59,268 nt of DNA from Chryseobacterium sp. Its GTDB lineage: Bacteria; Bacteroidota; Bacteroidia; Flavobacteriales; Weeksellaceae. Of this stretch, positions 25,961-34,213 are shown one piece after another (position 1 is the first letter of the stretch; every line of letters starts with the position of its first letter). The stretch is taken from positions 1-59,268 of the forward strand of contig JAGLBA010000014.1 of NCBI GenBank assembly GCA_018260475.1. The letters run 5' to 3'. The notes beneath the pieces were generated by a model. It saw only the letters and a program-made list of their open reading frames with translations. It did no database searches and was not told where the DNA came from. The position numbers and the translations under genes are program-made.

Positions 25961-26324
25961 TTTTCTGGGGACGGTTATTTTTAGAATTGAACCAAATTAC
26001 GATCTGTTCAAAATTATACTTGATATTGTTTTTTGACAAGGTATGGTTATAACTAAACAAAGCTGAAAAATTATTAGACTGATTAAGAAACTTATAAATC
26101 AACGCAAAAGTTGTTAGTCTTTGCTGGCCATCCACAAGATTTTTTATTCCTTTATCGTCTTCATGAACTATGAGGGAACCAACGCGATAAGTTACATTTC
26201 TCACAAAAGAATTTTCAAAAAGATCCTCTAATAACTGTAATACATTTTCTTTTCGCCATTTGTAAGGTCTCTGGTAATCCGGGATTACATACGAATCCAG
26301 TTGCTCAATTTTTTTCACCTCCAA
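25953..26324 (-). pseudogene. DUF262 (GmrS/ParB-like) N-terminal fragment
   Basis: About 120 codons with the DUF262 pattern: YVIPDYQRPYKWRKENVLQLL, YRVGSLIVHEDDKG and NLVDGQQRLTTFALIYKFL. DUF262 is the NTP-binding nuclease-type domain of GmrSD-like restriction proteins, usually in proteins of 500 or more residues. The reading ends at the junction with the RHS fragment, so most of the gene is missing. The ORF starts with TTG or GTG; the preceding A-run and T-run region is open in frame further upstream. Non-functional as defence protein, most likely. Confidence 0.75.
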
Positions 26325-26387
26325 AAAGGGTCTTTTTTTTTCAGAATCAGTCCTAGTTATTAATTATCAATAAATTTAATTATTATC

Positions 26388-26740
26388 TCAATAAAAGCCA
26401 ATCTTCTTCATACTTCCATTCTCATCACTCCATTTTTCTTCCCAACAGAACTTTTTAACCAGATTAAAATCTACCAGATCTCCATTATACATTTCATGCG
26501 TTGTACATTTTCTTGCGTTATTTTCCATTTCGCCGCCGGAATAACTGAAGTCTTTTGCAAGTTTTTAACATTCAGAATCGCTTAAGAAACGGAAATTTTA
26601 GTTCCAGATTTGTGCTGATATTTCTACAGCCGGTTTCTCGAATTTTATTTTATAGAGATTATACGCTCAAACGCCGCATCCATACTGTATACCAAATTGG
26701 TAGTGGCAAACATAATATAATGTCCCCCACAATTCGGGCC
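26388..26740 (-). pseudogene. Broken AAA+ ATPase C-terminal half
   Basis: Reading the minus strand over several frames gives the C-terminal part of an AAA+ ATPase: sensor-1 IMFATTNLVYSMDAAFER, the arginine-finger region, LYKIKFEKPAVEISAQIWN, then FLSDSEC, KLAKDFSYSGGEMENNARKC and a tail ending KKIGFY before TGA at 26390-26388. There is at least one frameshift after FER and two in-frame TAA codons (after IWN and after SDSEC). No Walker A or B is found, because the IS1-like remnant begins right upstream. It lies 63 bases before the DUF262 fragment, same strand. The family is recognised from its pattern; the original function is unknown. Confidence 0.75.
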
Positions 26741-26748
26741 ACAGGATA

Positions 26749-27170
26749 TTGCTTACCTATAATCTTAAAATTTTAACACGGAATGTCTTGAACTTTTCAG
26801 TCGAAAAACGAAATAATAAGACGCTTCTAAAAGTTATAATCACTCTCGTTTTCAAAACCCGTAACGAGACCGACCGTCTAAAAAATTATAGTTACCTAAT
26901 ACCAAAGCACATCCACCAAACTACAAAGTTTGGAACAAACGCAATTAAGAGAAACTATCTTAATCTAAGGACACACCTCACAAGGCTTAATCGGCGGATG
27001 ATATGCTTCTCTAAAGTATAACGGTACTTCGAGCGGTTTTGAAAATCTATATCTGGACATAAACACTATCAATTATGGTTATAACCTCAAAATATCCTAT
27101 AATTTCATTTAAAAAAAATAGATATTCGGAGTTTTTAATTTTCGATGCCGACTAATAAGTTGGAGTTATG
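26749..27170 (+). mobile_element. IS1-family insertion sequence remnant
   Basis: The C-terminal part of an IS1-type transposase can be read on the plus strand: TRNVLNFSVEKRNNKTL, KNYSYLIPKHIHQTTKFGTN and LNLRTHLTRLNRRMICFSK. A one-base deletion near 27016 then shifts the frame to SITVLRAVLKIYIWT with TAA at 27060-27062. The N-terminal zinc-finger half is absent. After the stop, CATAAACACTATCAAT (27058-27073) resembles the inner end of IS1 elements, and TAATAAGTTGGAGTTAT (27153-27169) resembles their outer end, separated by unrelated AT-rich DNA. The match to IS1 ends is from memory of the family, not an alignment. Confidence 0.65.
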
Positions 27171-27218
27171 GGGAAAATATTTCAAATTTACCGATTATAA
27201 TATTACTTTTGCAATGCC

Positions 27219-27461
27219 TTGAAAAACACGCTATACAAAATATTGATTTTTCCGTTGGTGGTCCTCATTCGTTTCTACCAACTTTTCATCTCACCACTGA
27301 TGGGGAAGAATTGCCGCTTCCAGCCTACCTGTTCACATTATATGTTGCAGGCGTTGAAGGTTCATGGACCTTTTTTAGGGTTCTGGCTGGGAATAAAGAG
27401 GATAGGGCGCTGCCATCCTTGGGGTGGGCAAGGCTACGATCCTGTACCACCAAAAGGATAA
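27219..27461 (+). CDS. yidD: Membrane protein insertion efficiency factor YidD
   Basis: 80-residue YidD: amphipathic N-terminus [20 protein letters not shown], then the family hallmark [45 protein letters not shown]. It helps YidC/Sec insert inner-membrane proteins. The frame has no ATG or GTG before the core; the natural start is TTG at 27219, giving [18 protein letters not shown] box at 27204-27211 would place transcription start almost on this codon, implying a leaderless or very short-leader mRNA. Followed by lgt on the same strand after 79 bases. Confidence 0.92.
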   Translation: MKNTLYKILIFPLVVLIRFYQLFISPLMGKNCRFQPTCSHYMLQALKVHGPFLGFWLGIKRIGRCHPWGGQGYDPVPPKG

Positions 27462-27540
27462 GGATTTTGTTTAATTTAAAGTTTACTATTTAAAAAGTCT
27501 TCGACCGACAAGCAACCATCAACTAAAAACCATCAACCAA

Positions 27541-28410
27541 ATGTTCAAGCTATTATACTTCACATGGAATCCATCTACGGGGATTAATTTAGGTCCACTT
27601 ACGCTTCATTATTACAGTTTGATGTTCATTTTAGCGTTCGCATTGGGCTATTTGATCATGACAAAAATCTTCAAGATAGATGGCGTGAACCAAAAATATC
27701 TGGAGCCAGTTTTCACATGGGCGCTCATCGGGACTATTTTCGGTGCACGCATAGGCCATGTGGTTTTTTATCAGCCTGAACTTTTCAAGCAGGACTTTTG
27801 GTCGGTTTTTCTACCGATTCAAACCGTTCCGGAGTTCAAGTTCACTGGTTTTTCAGGGCTTGCTAGCCACGGCGCGGCGATTGTTTTGGTGACGATGCTC
27901 GTGATTCTTGGGAGAAAATTGTTCAAAAGAAATCCTCTTTGGCTGCTGGATCGTGTGGCGATTACGGTGGCCCTCGCTGGTTTTTTCATCCGTATTGGAA
28001 ATTTCTTTAACTCCGAAATTATTGGAAAGCCGGCGCCTAATTCGCCGATTGCCGTGCTGTTTCCTCAACAGAGCGTAGCGGAATATGGCCCTATTGTTCC
28101 GCGCTACCCAACGCAACTGATCGAGGCGTTTTCCTATCTCGCTTTATTTATTGTATTGGCATATATCTATTTGAAAACCAACAAGAAATACCATATGGGA
28201 TGGATTTTCGGGTTTTTCTTTGCCGTACTTTGGTCGATTCGTTTTTTTGTTGAATTCCTAAAAGAACCGCAAGGCGCTGAAAAAATCTCCCTCGGGGTGC
28301 TAAACACCGGTCAAGTTTTGAGCTTGCCACTCATTATTATCGGATTGATAGTCATGTATTTATCCAAAAATTTCAGAATAACCCCGGAAGAAAATACTTT
28401 ATCGGAATAA
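27541..28410 (+). CDS. lgt: Prolipoprotein diacylglyceryl transferase
   Basis: 289-residue inner-membrane enzyme with about seven membrane segments that transfers diacylglycerol from phosphatidylglycerol to the lipobox cysteine of prelipoproteins. Family marks: GARIGHVVFYQPELF, FSGLASHGAAI, the signature RIGNFFNSEIIGKPAP, and the C-terminal RFFVEFLKEPQ with GQVLSLPLIIIG. It serves the many lipoproteins seen here (SusD, amidase, GH114-like). Complete. Confidence 0.97.
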   Translation: MFKLLYFTWNPSTGINLGPLTLHYYSLMFILAFALGYLIMTKIFKIDGVNQKYLEPVFTWALIGTIFGARIGHVVFYQPELFKQDFWSVFLPIQTVPEFKFTGFSGLASHGAAIVLVTMLVILGRKLFKRNPLWLLDRVAITVALAGFFIRIGNFFNSEIIGKPAPNSPIAVLFPQQSVAEYGPIVPRYPTQLIEAFSYLALFIVLAYIYLKTNKKYHMGWIFGFFFAVLWSIRFFVEFLKEPQGAEKISLGVLNTGQVLSLPLIIIGLIVMYLSKNFRITPEENTLSE

Positions 28411-28491
28411 TAATTTTTAGAAATAATGCGCCACATCCGATAAAACTGCGAGAGTTATTCCCTAAAAATCTTAAATGTTGAAAGATTCCGT

Positions 28492-28539
28492 AAAATCTGT
28501 GCGCGGAATGTTTCTTTCACTCACAGAAGCACAGATTTT
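28492..28539. terminator. Long-loop hairpin between convergent lgt and pepE
   Basis: Perfect 11-bp inverted repeat AAAATCTGTGC (28492-28502) / GCACAGATTTT (28529-28539) with a 26-base loop. Position between convergent genes suggests a shared terminator, though the loop is long and the U-run is modest. Confidence 0.45.
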
Positions 28540-28568
28540 CACGACTTTTTGATTATTCTCCGCAAAAT

Positions 28569-29261
28569 TTATAATAACGAACCACTTTCAATTTCGTAAG
28601 GCTCTTTACCCGGTTCGAAGATTCGCGTAGTATGTGGTCCTTCCACTGTGATCCTATCACCAATACGGCGAATCCAATTTCCCTCCCGTATTCCGATAAC
28701 CTTGGTATCGTTTTGGGTTAGAAATTCTTTGATACGCATTTCGCGGGTTTCCCCGTTGTGTTTCAAATTGGGATTAGGATCCAAGTAATGAGGGTTTAGG
28801 TTGAAAGGCACCAGCCCCATACAGTCGAAACTTGGTGGATATACAATCGGCATATCGTTCGTGGTCTTTATATTCGTACCGCAGATATTGCTTCCCGCGC
28901 TGCACCCAAGGTAGGGTTTTCCAGCTTCTACATTAGATTTTAGTATGTTCATTAATCCCTTTTCATGCAAAGTTTTCACGAGAAGGAAAGTATTCCCACC
29001 ACCTGTGAAGTAGGCTTTACCAGAATTCAGTGCTTCCGCTGGATCAGGAAATTCGTGTAACCCTTGCACGCTGATATTGATTTGGTTGAAAAATTCCGCG
29101 GCCTTTGCGGTGTATTCCTCATGGCTTATACCTCCAGGCCGCGCATACGGAATAAAGATGAGGTCATCAATCCCTTCAAATAATTGGATGATTTCTTCTT
29201 TTAGATATTCAAGATAATTTCCACCGAAAAGGGTAGAGGTAGAGGCGAGTATGATGTTCAT
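28569..29261 (-). CDS. pepE: Dipeptidase E (aspartyl dipeptidase, S51)
   Basis: 230-residue cytosolic peptidase that splits Asp-Xaa dipeptides. The S51 triad is in place: Ser121 in the nucleophile elbow LGCSAGSNI, Asp136 and His158 in FNLNPHYLDP, one residue shifted from E. coli PepE (120/135/157). N-terminal MNIILASTSTLFGG and the FTGGGNTFLLVKTL loop also match. Convergent to lgt. Confidence 0.95.
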   Translation of the reverse strand: MNIILASTSTLFGGNYLEYLKEEIIQLFEGIDDLIFIPYARPGGISHEEYTAKAAEFFNQINISVQGLHEFPDPAEALNSGKAYFTGGGNTFLLVKTLHEKGLMNILKSNVEAGKPYLGCSAGSNICGTNIKTTNDMPIVYPPSFDCMGLVPFNLNPHYLDPNPNLKHNGETREMRIKEFLTQNDTKVIGIREGNWIRRIGDRITVEGPHTTRIFEPGKEPYEIESGSLL

Positions 29262-29396
29262 TTTGTTTGATTGAGGTTAAGGATAAGATGGAAATTTGTA
29301 ATTGTTTAAAATGCCTTTTATTGGTATACTAAGTTTACGATTGGGTTTATGTCAAAATAGTTTGCGTTAAATTAATTTTTTTTGCATTCTAGTAAA

Positions 29397-29837
29397 TTAA
29401 CTAATAGGTTTCCAATTTTGTTGAATTATTTTCATTAAAAAATCAGGGCATTTGATTATTTTCCCGGAGATGGAATCAAGGAAAAAAAGAGTGGTTGCAG
29501 CTTCAGTGATTTTTTCATTTTTCGAGTTGAAAATTTCATATTCAAATTCAATTCTCACCCCCGGAATTTTTTTGATAAAAGTATGAATTTCCAAAGTTTC
29601 ATCGTATAATGCAGGCCGAATATATTTGATTTTTAAATCCGAAACCGGGAGCCATATCCCCTGATTTTCAATTTCATCATAGGACATTCCGATGGTACGG
29701 AAAAGTTCCACTCGGGCCACTTCTAGGTACTCGGCGTAATTGCCGTAATAGACGTACTTCATAGGATCCGTTTCTCCGTATCGTACTCGTAATGAGTGAA
29801 TTGTATGTATCAATTTATTTTTTGTTATTTCATACAA
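29397..29837 (-). CDS. Acyl-CoA thioesterase, YbgC/4HBT hotdog family
   Basis: 146-residue hotdog protein. The catalytic segment YGETDPMKYVYYGNYAEYLEVARVEL has the usual Asp (Asp24) and Tyr/Asn pattern of 4-hydroxybenzoyl-CoA-thioesterase-like enzymes. Length is slightly above the family norm because of about 10 extra N-terminal residues; a start at the TTG for Leu9 is possible. Hydrolyses short acyl-CoA thioesters in the cytosol; physiological role unknown. Divergent from dnaA with 110 AT-rich bases between. Confidence 0.88.
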   Translation of the reverse strand: MYEITKNKLIHTIHSLRVRYGETDPMKYVYYGNYAEYLEVARVELFRTIGMSYDEIENQGIWLPVSDLKIKYIRPALYDETLEIHTFIKKIPGVRIEFEYEIFNSKNEKITEAATTLFFLDSISGKIIKCPDFLMKIIQQNWKPIS

Positions 29838-29947
29838 ATATATTTTTAAATAACCAATACCACAAAAACTTTTTTTTGAAATAATAAAAAATCATCTTTG
29901 TATTCACGAAATCATACTGAACAAAACCGCTATTTTTAACGCAATTT

Positions 29948-31396
29948 ATGGATCAAGATTTATCATTGATATGGGAAAAGTGTCTCCGCTTCATGCGGGA
30001 CAATCTGAATGCGGCGGAAGATAACGACGACCTGAAAAAATTGGAAAAATCGTTTGATCTTTTATTCGATAAGGTACAGCCTGTTTCATTGGTAAATCAT
30101 AATCTTACCTTGCTGGTTCCAAGCGATTTTTACAAAGAATATATCGAGGAAAATTATCTCTCCCTACTTTCCGCTGCCCTGAGAAAAAATTTTGGCAAAG
30201 GGGTGAAACTTTGGTATTCCGTAATGGAAAATAAACCCGCCGGAAAGGAAAAGCAAATCGTACAAAATGTAAAGGGCAACCATACTCCCGCACCAAAGGT
30301 GCAGGAAGCGATGCCGATAGTGAAAAATCCTGTGAACGCGTTTGCTGCGCCGGGCATAAAAAAAGTAAATATCGAGGCGAACCTAATCCCGAATCTTTCT
30401 TTTGAAAGTTTTGTGGAAGGCGAGAGCAATAAATTTGCTTCTACAGTAGGAAAATCTATTGCCAAAAGACCGGGCGCTACCGCGTTTAACCCATTGTTCA
30501 TCTACGGTGGTGTGGGCGTCGGGAAAACCCACCTTGCGCACGCCATAGGTCTGGAGGTGAAACAGAATTTTCCGGACAAAGTGGTCCAGTACCTATCTTC
30601 GGAAAAATTTATCCAGCGATTTATGTCTGCTGCAAGAGCTCAGAATCATACCGATTTCCAGAACTTTTTCCTAATGGTGGATGTTCTTATTATAGATGAT
30701 ATCCAGTTCCTATCGGGCAAAGCCGCTACGCAGGACAGTTTTTTCCACATCTTTGATTATTTCCATCAGAATGGGAAGCAAGTTATTTTGACTTCAGATA
30801 AGGCGCCGGTAGATATTCAGGATATCCAAGAGCGTATTGTTTCCCGTTTCAAATGGGGACTTTCCACTGAGGTGAAATCTCCGGATTTTGATACCAAAAG
30901 AAAAATCATTGTGGATAAACTGAGCCGCGATGGCATTGTTCTCACAGATGAAATGGTGGATTTCTTAGCATTGGAAGTGAACTCGAATGTTCGTGAACTT
31001 ATAGGCGTGATTAATTCTGTGATTGCCTACTCTACCATTTACAAGTCCGACCTTAGTCTGGAACTACTGAAGGAAACAGTTAGTAAAATAGCTTCTACAC
31101 AGAAAAAAGTCATCAATATTCCTTATATTCAAGAGGTGGTTTGCGATTATTTCGGAATCAAGCGGGAAGATTTGTTATCCAAATCTCGGAAAAGAGACAT
31201 CGCGCTGCCAAGACAGTTGGCCATGTATTTCTCCAAGGAACTTACAAACGCTACCTTCTCCAAAATAGGCGAGGAAATGGGCGGCAAAGACCACTCCACG
31301 GTGATGTATGCCTGCGATACCATAAAGGACATTTCGAAAATCGATAAAGAGATGAAGAAATTTGTAAGAGAATTGTCGGACAGAATAAAACAATAG
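29948..31396 (+). CDS. dnaA: Chromosomal replication initiator protein DnaA
   Basis: 482 residues. Domain I (1-90) SLIWEKCLRFMRDN, a linker (about 90-140) rich in Pro/Ala/Lys, the AAA+ domain with NPLFIYGGVGVGKTHLAHAIG (Walker A), VDVLIIDDIQFLSGK (Walker B), and the C-terminal DNA-binding domain with RDIALPRQLAMYFSKELT and the signature GGKDHSTVMYACDTI. It opens the replication origin. No DnaA-box cluster (TTATCCACA type) was seen beside the gene, so oriC is probably not adjacent, as is common in this phylum. The short upstream space has only a weak CATCTTTG box. Confidence 0.98.
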   Translation: MDQDLSLIWEKCLRFMRDNLNAAEDNDDLKKLEKSFDLLFDKVQPVSLVNHNLTLLVPSDFYKEYIEENYLSLLSAALRKNFGKGVKLWYSVMENKPAGKEKQIVQNVKGNHTPAPKVQEAMPIVKNPVNAFAAPGIKKVNIEANLIPNLSFESFVEGESNKFASTVGKSIAKRPGATAFNPLFIYGGVGVGKTHLAHAIGLEVKQNFPDKVVQYLSSEKFIQRFMSAARAQNHTDFQNFFLMVDVLIIDDIQFLSGKAATQDSFFHIFDYFHQNGKQVILTSDKAPVDIQDIQERIVSRFKWGLSTEVKSPDFDTKRKIIVDKLSRDGIVLTDEMVDFLALEVNSNVRELIGVINSVIAYSTIYKSDLSLELLKETVSKIASTQKKVINIPYIQEVVCDYFGIKREDLLSKSRKRDIALPRQLAMYFSKELTNATFSKIGEEMGGKDHSTVMYACDTIKDISKIDKEMKKFVRELSDRIKQ

Positions 31397-31440
31397 TTCA
31401 TAGGCTTGGTTTTTACTGGGCCTTTTTAATTTGAAATAGC

Positions 31441-31896
31441 ATGAAGATATTAATGGTTTGTCTCGGTAATATATGCCGCAGCCCATTGGCAGAAGGCATT
31501 ATGAAAGCCAAACTTCCAAAGAATTTTGTGGTAGATTCCGCCGGTACAATTTCTCAGCATGAGGGTGAGCATCCCGATGCACGCTCTATTGAGGTGGCAA
31601 AAAATCACGGGATAGATATTTCAGAACAAAAATCCAGACCAATTACTGCCGAAGATTTAGATACTTTTGATAGGATTTTCTGCATGGATCTTAATAACTA
31701 CCAAGATGTAGTCTCTATGGCAAAGAATGATGCGCAGCGAAAGAAAATAGCAATGATTTTGGTAGAAGCGGGCGAACATGCCGAGGCGGAAGTTCCAGAT
31801 CCCTATTGGGGCGATAAGGATGATTTTGAAGCCGTTTACCAGATGTTGGATAAGGCATGCAGTATAGTCGCTGATAAAATTTTAGATAAAAAATAA
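31441..31896 (+). CDS. Low-molecular-weight protein-tyrosine phosphatase
   Basis: 151 residues. P-loop VCLGNICRSPLAEG with the nucleophile Cys7 and Arg13, and the general acid Asp120 in VPDPYWGDKDDFE. Complete. Such cytosolic phosphatases often reverse bacterial tyrosine kinases controlling exopolysaccharide export. It follows dnaA by 44 bases and is 15 bases ahead of the methylase gene, so it is probably in one unit with it. Confidence 0.95.
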   Translation: MKILMVCLGNICRSPLAEGIMKAKLPKNFVVDSAGTISQHEGEHPDARSIEVAKNHGIDISEQKSRPITAEDLDTFDRIFCMDLNNYQDVVSMAKNDAQRKKIAMILVEAGEHAEAEVPDPYWGDKDDFEAVYQMLDKACSIVADKILDKK

Positions 31897-31911
31897 GATT
31901 ATCACTAAAAG

Positions 31912-32610
31912 ATGCTGTTTCTAATTCCTGCCTATCTATCCGAAAAATCTCCGTTAGATTACTTTGCACCCATCATCAAAGAATATATCTCAAAAACAGA
32001 TTATTTCTTTGTGGAAAACGAGAAAACCGCAAGAAAAGTCATTAAATTTTTCTGTCCAGAGAAGAAACAAGCTGATTTAAAATTTTTTCTTTTGGATAAA
32101 TACTCCGAATCTGCCGATCTAAAAGAAGCTCAAAAACTCATGATGGAAGGACAGGATTTCGGTCTGTTGTCGGAAGCCGGTTTGCCTTGCATCGCAGATC
32201 CGGGAAATCTAATGGTCCGCTGGGCACATGAAAATAGTATTCGGGTAGTGCCAGTAAATGGGCCTTCTTCCATAATCTTAGCATTGATTTCCAGTGGGTT
32301 TAATGGTCAGGAATTTACCTTCAACGGTTATATTCCCATTGAAAAATCTGAAAAGAAACAGAAAATTCTATTTCTGGAATCTCAAGTTCAAAAGACAGGC
32401 TTTACACAGATTTTTATGGAAACGCCTTACCGAAATATGGCTCTACTGGAGGATTTATGCAAAATCCTTTCTCCTGAAACCAAACTTTGCATCGCTGCCA
32501 ATATCAATGATCCTGAGAACGAGTTTATTCGAACCAAACCCGTGAAACTTTGGAGAAAGAAACTTCCGGAACTTCATAAAATACCTGCTATTTTCGTGAT
32601 TGGTAAGTAA
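31912..32610 (+). CDS. RsmI-like SAM-dependent methyltransferase (tetrapyrrole methylase fold)
   Basis: 232 residues with the tetrapyrrole-methylase pattern of 16S rRNA 2'-O-methyltransferase RsmI: FFVENEKTARKVIKF, FGLLSEAGLPCIADPGNLMVRWAH, VNGPSSIILALISSGFNGQEFTFNGYIP and FMETPYRNMALLEDLC. The SEAGLPCIADPG motif deviates from the canonical SDAGTPGISDPG, so it may be a paralogue acting on another site. Many flavobacteria carry such a second copy (general knowledge). Follows the phosphatase gene by 15 bases. Confidence 0.85.
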   Translation: MLFLIPAYLSEKSPLDYFAPIIKEYISKTDYFFVENEKTARKVIKFFCPEKKQADLKFFLLDKYSESADLKEAQKLMMEGQDFGLLSEAGLPCIADPGNLMVRWAHENSIRVVPVNGPSSIILALISSGFNGQEFTFNGYIPIEKSEKKQKILFLESQVQKTGFTQIFMETPYRNMALLEDLCKILSPETKLCIAANINDPENEFIRTKPVKLWRKKLPELHKIPAIFVIGK

Positions 32611-32688
32611 ATTTAACATCCCTTAACACGCCATTAGCACTATTATTGAACTATATTTTTTAACATTAAAAAATAAAAACTAAATATT

Positions 32689-33066
32689 ATGCAAGACAAA
32701 AGAGTAGCAGGCATTTGGATCGATACTACCAAAGCCATTATCGTGAAAAACCATGATGGTCATGATGTTTCAGAATTTTCCGTATTTGGTACGGCGAAAA
32801 GGGAAATTCAACATGGTAACTCCAACGAAAACGCTGCGCACAACCATGAGCAGACTTCAAAAAGTAAATTCTTCAAGCAAATTGAGCACGATATTACCAA
32901 TACTCAGGAACTATTCATCACAGGTCCAGGTATCGCACAAGAGGAACTAAAACACCACCTCGAGGCTACTGCTCAGTACAAAAATCTAAAAGTAACTTTG
33001 GGCACCGCACAACAAATGAGTGACGAACAATTTTTAGAAGAAGTGAAATCCCACTTCAAAGCTTAA
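32689..33066 (+). CDS. Conserved small protein of unknown function
   Basis: 125 residues, soluble, no signal peptide. The start KRVAGIWIDTTKAIIVK looks like a beta-hairpin with a one-turn ID(T/H) motif, the centre (about 40-65) is polar and His/Asn-rich, and the end EELFITGPG-type segment ITGPGIAQEELKHHL with NLKVTLGTAQQMSDEQFLEEV has the alternation of an eRF1/Pelota domain-3-like fold. That resemblance is only a suggestion. A strong terminator follows, so the gene is its own unit. Confidence 0.7.
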   Translation: MQDKRVAGIWIDTTKAIIVKNHDGHDVSEFSVFGTAKREIQHGNSNENAAHNHEQTSKSKFFKQIEHDITNTQELFITGPGIAQEELKHHLEATAQYKNLKVTLGTAQQMSDEQFLEEVKSHFKA

Positions 33067-33087
33067 TAAAATCTTAAAGATCATTTT

Positions 33088-33118
33088 AAATCCTTTCAGT
33101 TTTCTGAGAGGATTTTTC
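33088..33118 (+). terminator. Terminator of the 125-residue gene
   Basis: AAATCCTTTCAG, loop TTTT, CTGAGAGGATTT, then Ts. Eleven pairs with one internal mismatch; starts 22 bases after the stop. Confidence 0.85.
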
Positions 33119-33130
33119 TATTTTTATAAA

Positions 33131-34192
33131 ATGAAAATCAGTCTACCTTTATTACTGCTGTCCTCTTTGACATTTGCCCAAGTTCCTACACTTACGGATG
33201 ATGTTGCCAAAAAACTTGCGGATATGCCGCTGCACTGTATATCCCAAGAATATCCGAACAAAACGGCGCATATCATTAATAATCAACAAGAAGCAATCCT
33301 CACTCCAAAAGATTTGCACCCTAGTTTTTACGGATGTTTGGATTGGCACAGTTCCGTGCATGGACATTGGATGCTGGTTCGGCTTTTGAAAACCAAGGCG
33401 GGCATGGCGAATGCAAAAGAAATTGAAACGCTTTTGGAAAAGTCTTTCAATGCTGAAAATTTAAAATCCGAAGCCAATTATTTTTCTAAATATCAACTTG
33501 CGGCGACTTTTGAGCGTACTTATGGTTGGGCATGGCTGCTTAAATTAGATCAGGAATTGATGACTTGGAAGGATCCCCGGGCGGTAAGATGGCATGAAAA
33601 TTTGAAACCACTTACCGACCAAGTTTTGGTGTTGTGGAAAAAATATTTGGACAAACAAACCTACCCGAACCGAACAGGCGTACACCCAAACACCGCATTT
33701 GCATTAGGTTTTGCCATTGATTGGGCCAGAGTTGCCCATGACAAAGATTTTGAAAACCAACTTATCGAAAAAGCAAAATATTTTTATTTAAAAGACAGAA
33801 ATACACCCGCTTATTTGGAGCCTGATGGCTCAGATTTCTTTTCGCCGAGTTTGCAAATTGCTGACTTGATGCGCCGTATCCTTCCGCAAAAAGACTTTTC
33901 GAAATGGCTCAATCATTTTTATGATAAAAAAGGTTTTGAAAATATTTCTAAAATCCCTGTTGTGAGCGATTTGAAAGACTATCAAACCGTACATTTGGTG
34001 GGATTGTCGTTTTCCAGAGCGTGGTGTATGAAGGGCATCGCAAAAGCACTTCCTGAAAAAAATCCTTTAAAAACTAAACTCAATAAACAAGCGGATCGGT
34101 TTTTAGCAAATGCATTGCCGCTGCTGTTCCAAAGCAATTATGGCGGCGACCATTGGTTGGGCAGTTTCGCGGTGTATGCGCTCGAGGATTGA
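33131..34192 (+). CDS. DUF2891 secreted protein
   Basis: 353 residues with a Sec signal MKISLPLLLLSSLTFAQ. The body matches the DUF2891 family: HPSFYGCLDWHSSVHGHWMLVR, TFERTYGWAWLLKL, YPNRTGVHPNTAFALGFAIDWAR, YLEPDGSDFFSPSLQIADLM, and the end NYGGDHWLGSFAVYAL. The pattern of conserved Trp/His/Glu and an alpha/alpha-toroid-like helix spacing suggests a glycoside-processing fold, but the function is unknown. It precedes dacB by 21 bases on the same strand, which hints at a role in the cell envelope. Confidence 0.85.
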   Translation: MKISLPLLLLSSLTFAQVPTLTDDVAKKLADMPLHCISQEYPNKTAHIINNQQEAILTPKDLHPSFYGCLDWHSSVHGHWMLVRLLKTKAGMANAKEIETLLEKSFNAENLKSEANYFSKYQLAATFERTYGWAWLLKLDQELMTWKDPRAVRWHENLKPLTDQVLVLWKKYLDKQTYPNRTGVHPNTAFALGFAIDWARVAHDKDFENQLIEKAKYFYLKDRNTPAYLEPDGSDFFSPSLQIADLMRRILPQKDFSKWLNHFYDKKGFENISKIPVVSDLKDYQTVHLVGLSFSRAWCMKGIAKALPEKNPLKTKLNKQADRFLANALPLLFQSNYGGDHWLGSFAVYALED

Positions 34193-34213
34193 TTTTAATG
34201 TATATTTACTTCA

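Noticed and set aside
25387-27218. Integrase-type attachment repeat of tRNA-Arg
   Set aside because: I looked for a second copy of the tRNA 3' end (GGTTCGAATCCTATCGCGCT) up to yidD and did not see one; no integrase gene is present.
29838-29947. Replication origin beside dnaA
   Set aside because: The short spacer has no cluster of TTATCCACA-type boxes or 13-mer unwinding repeats; only general AT-richness.
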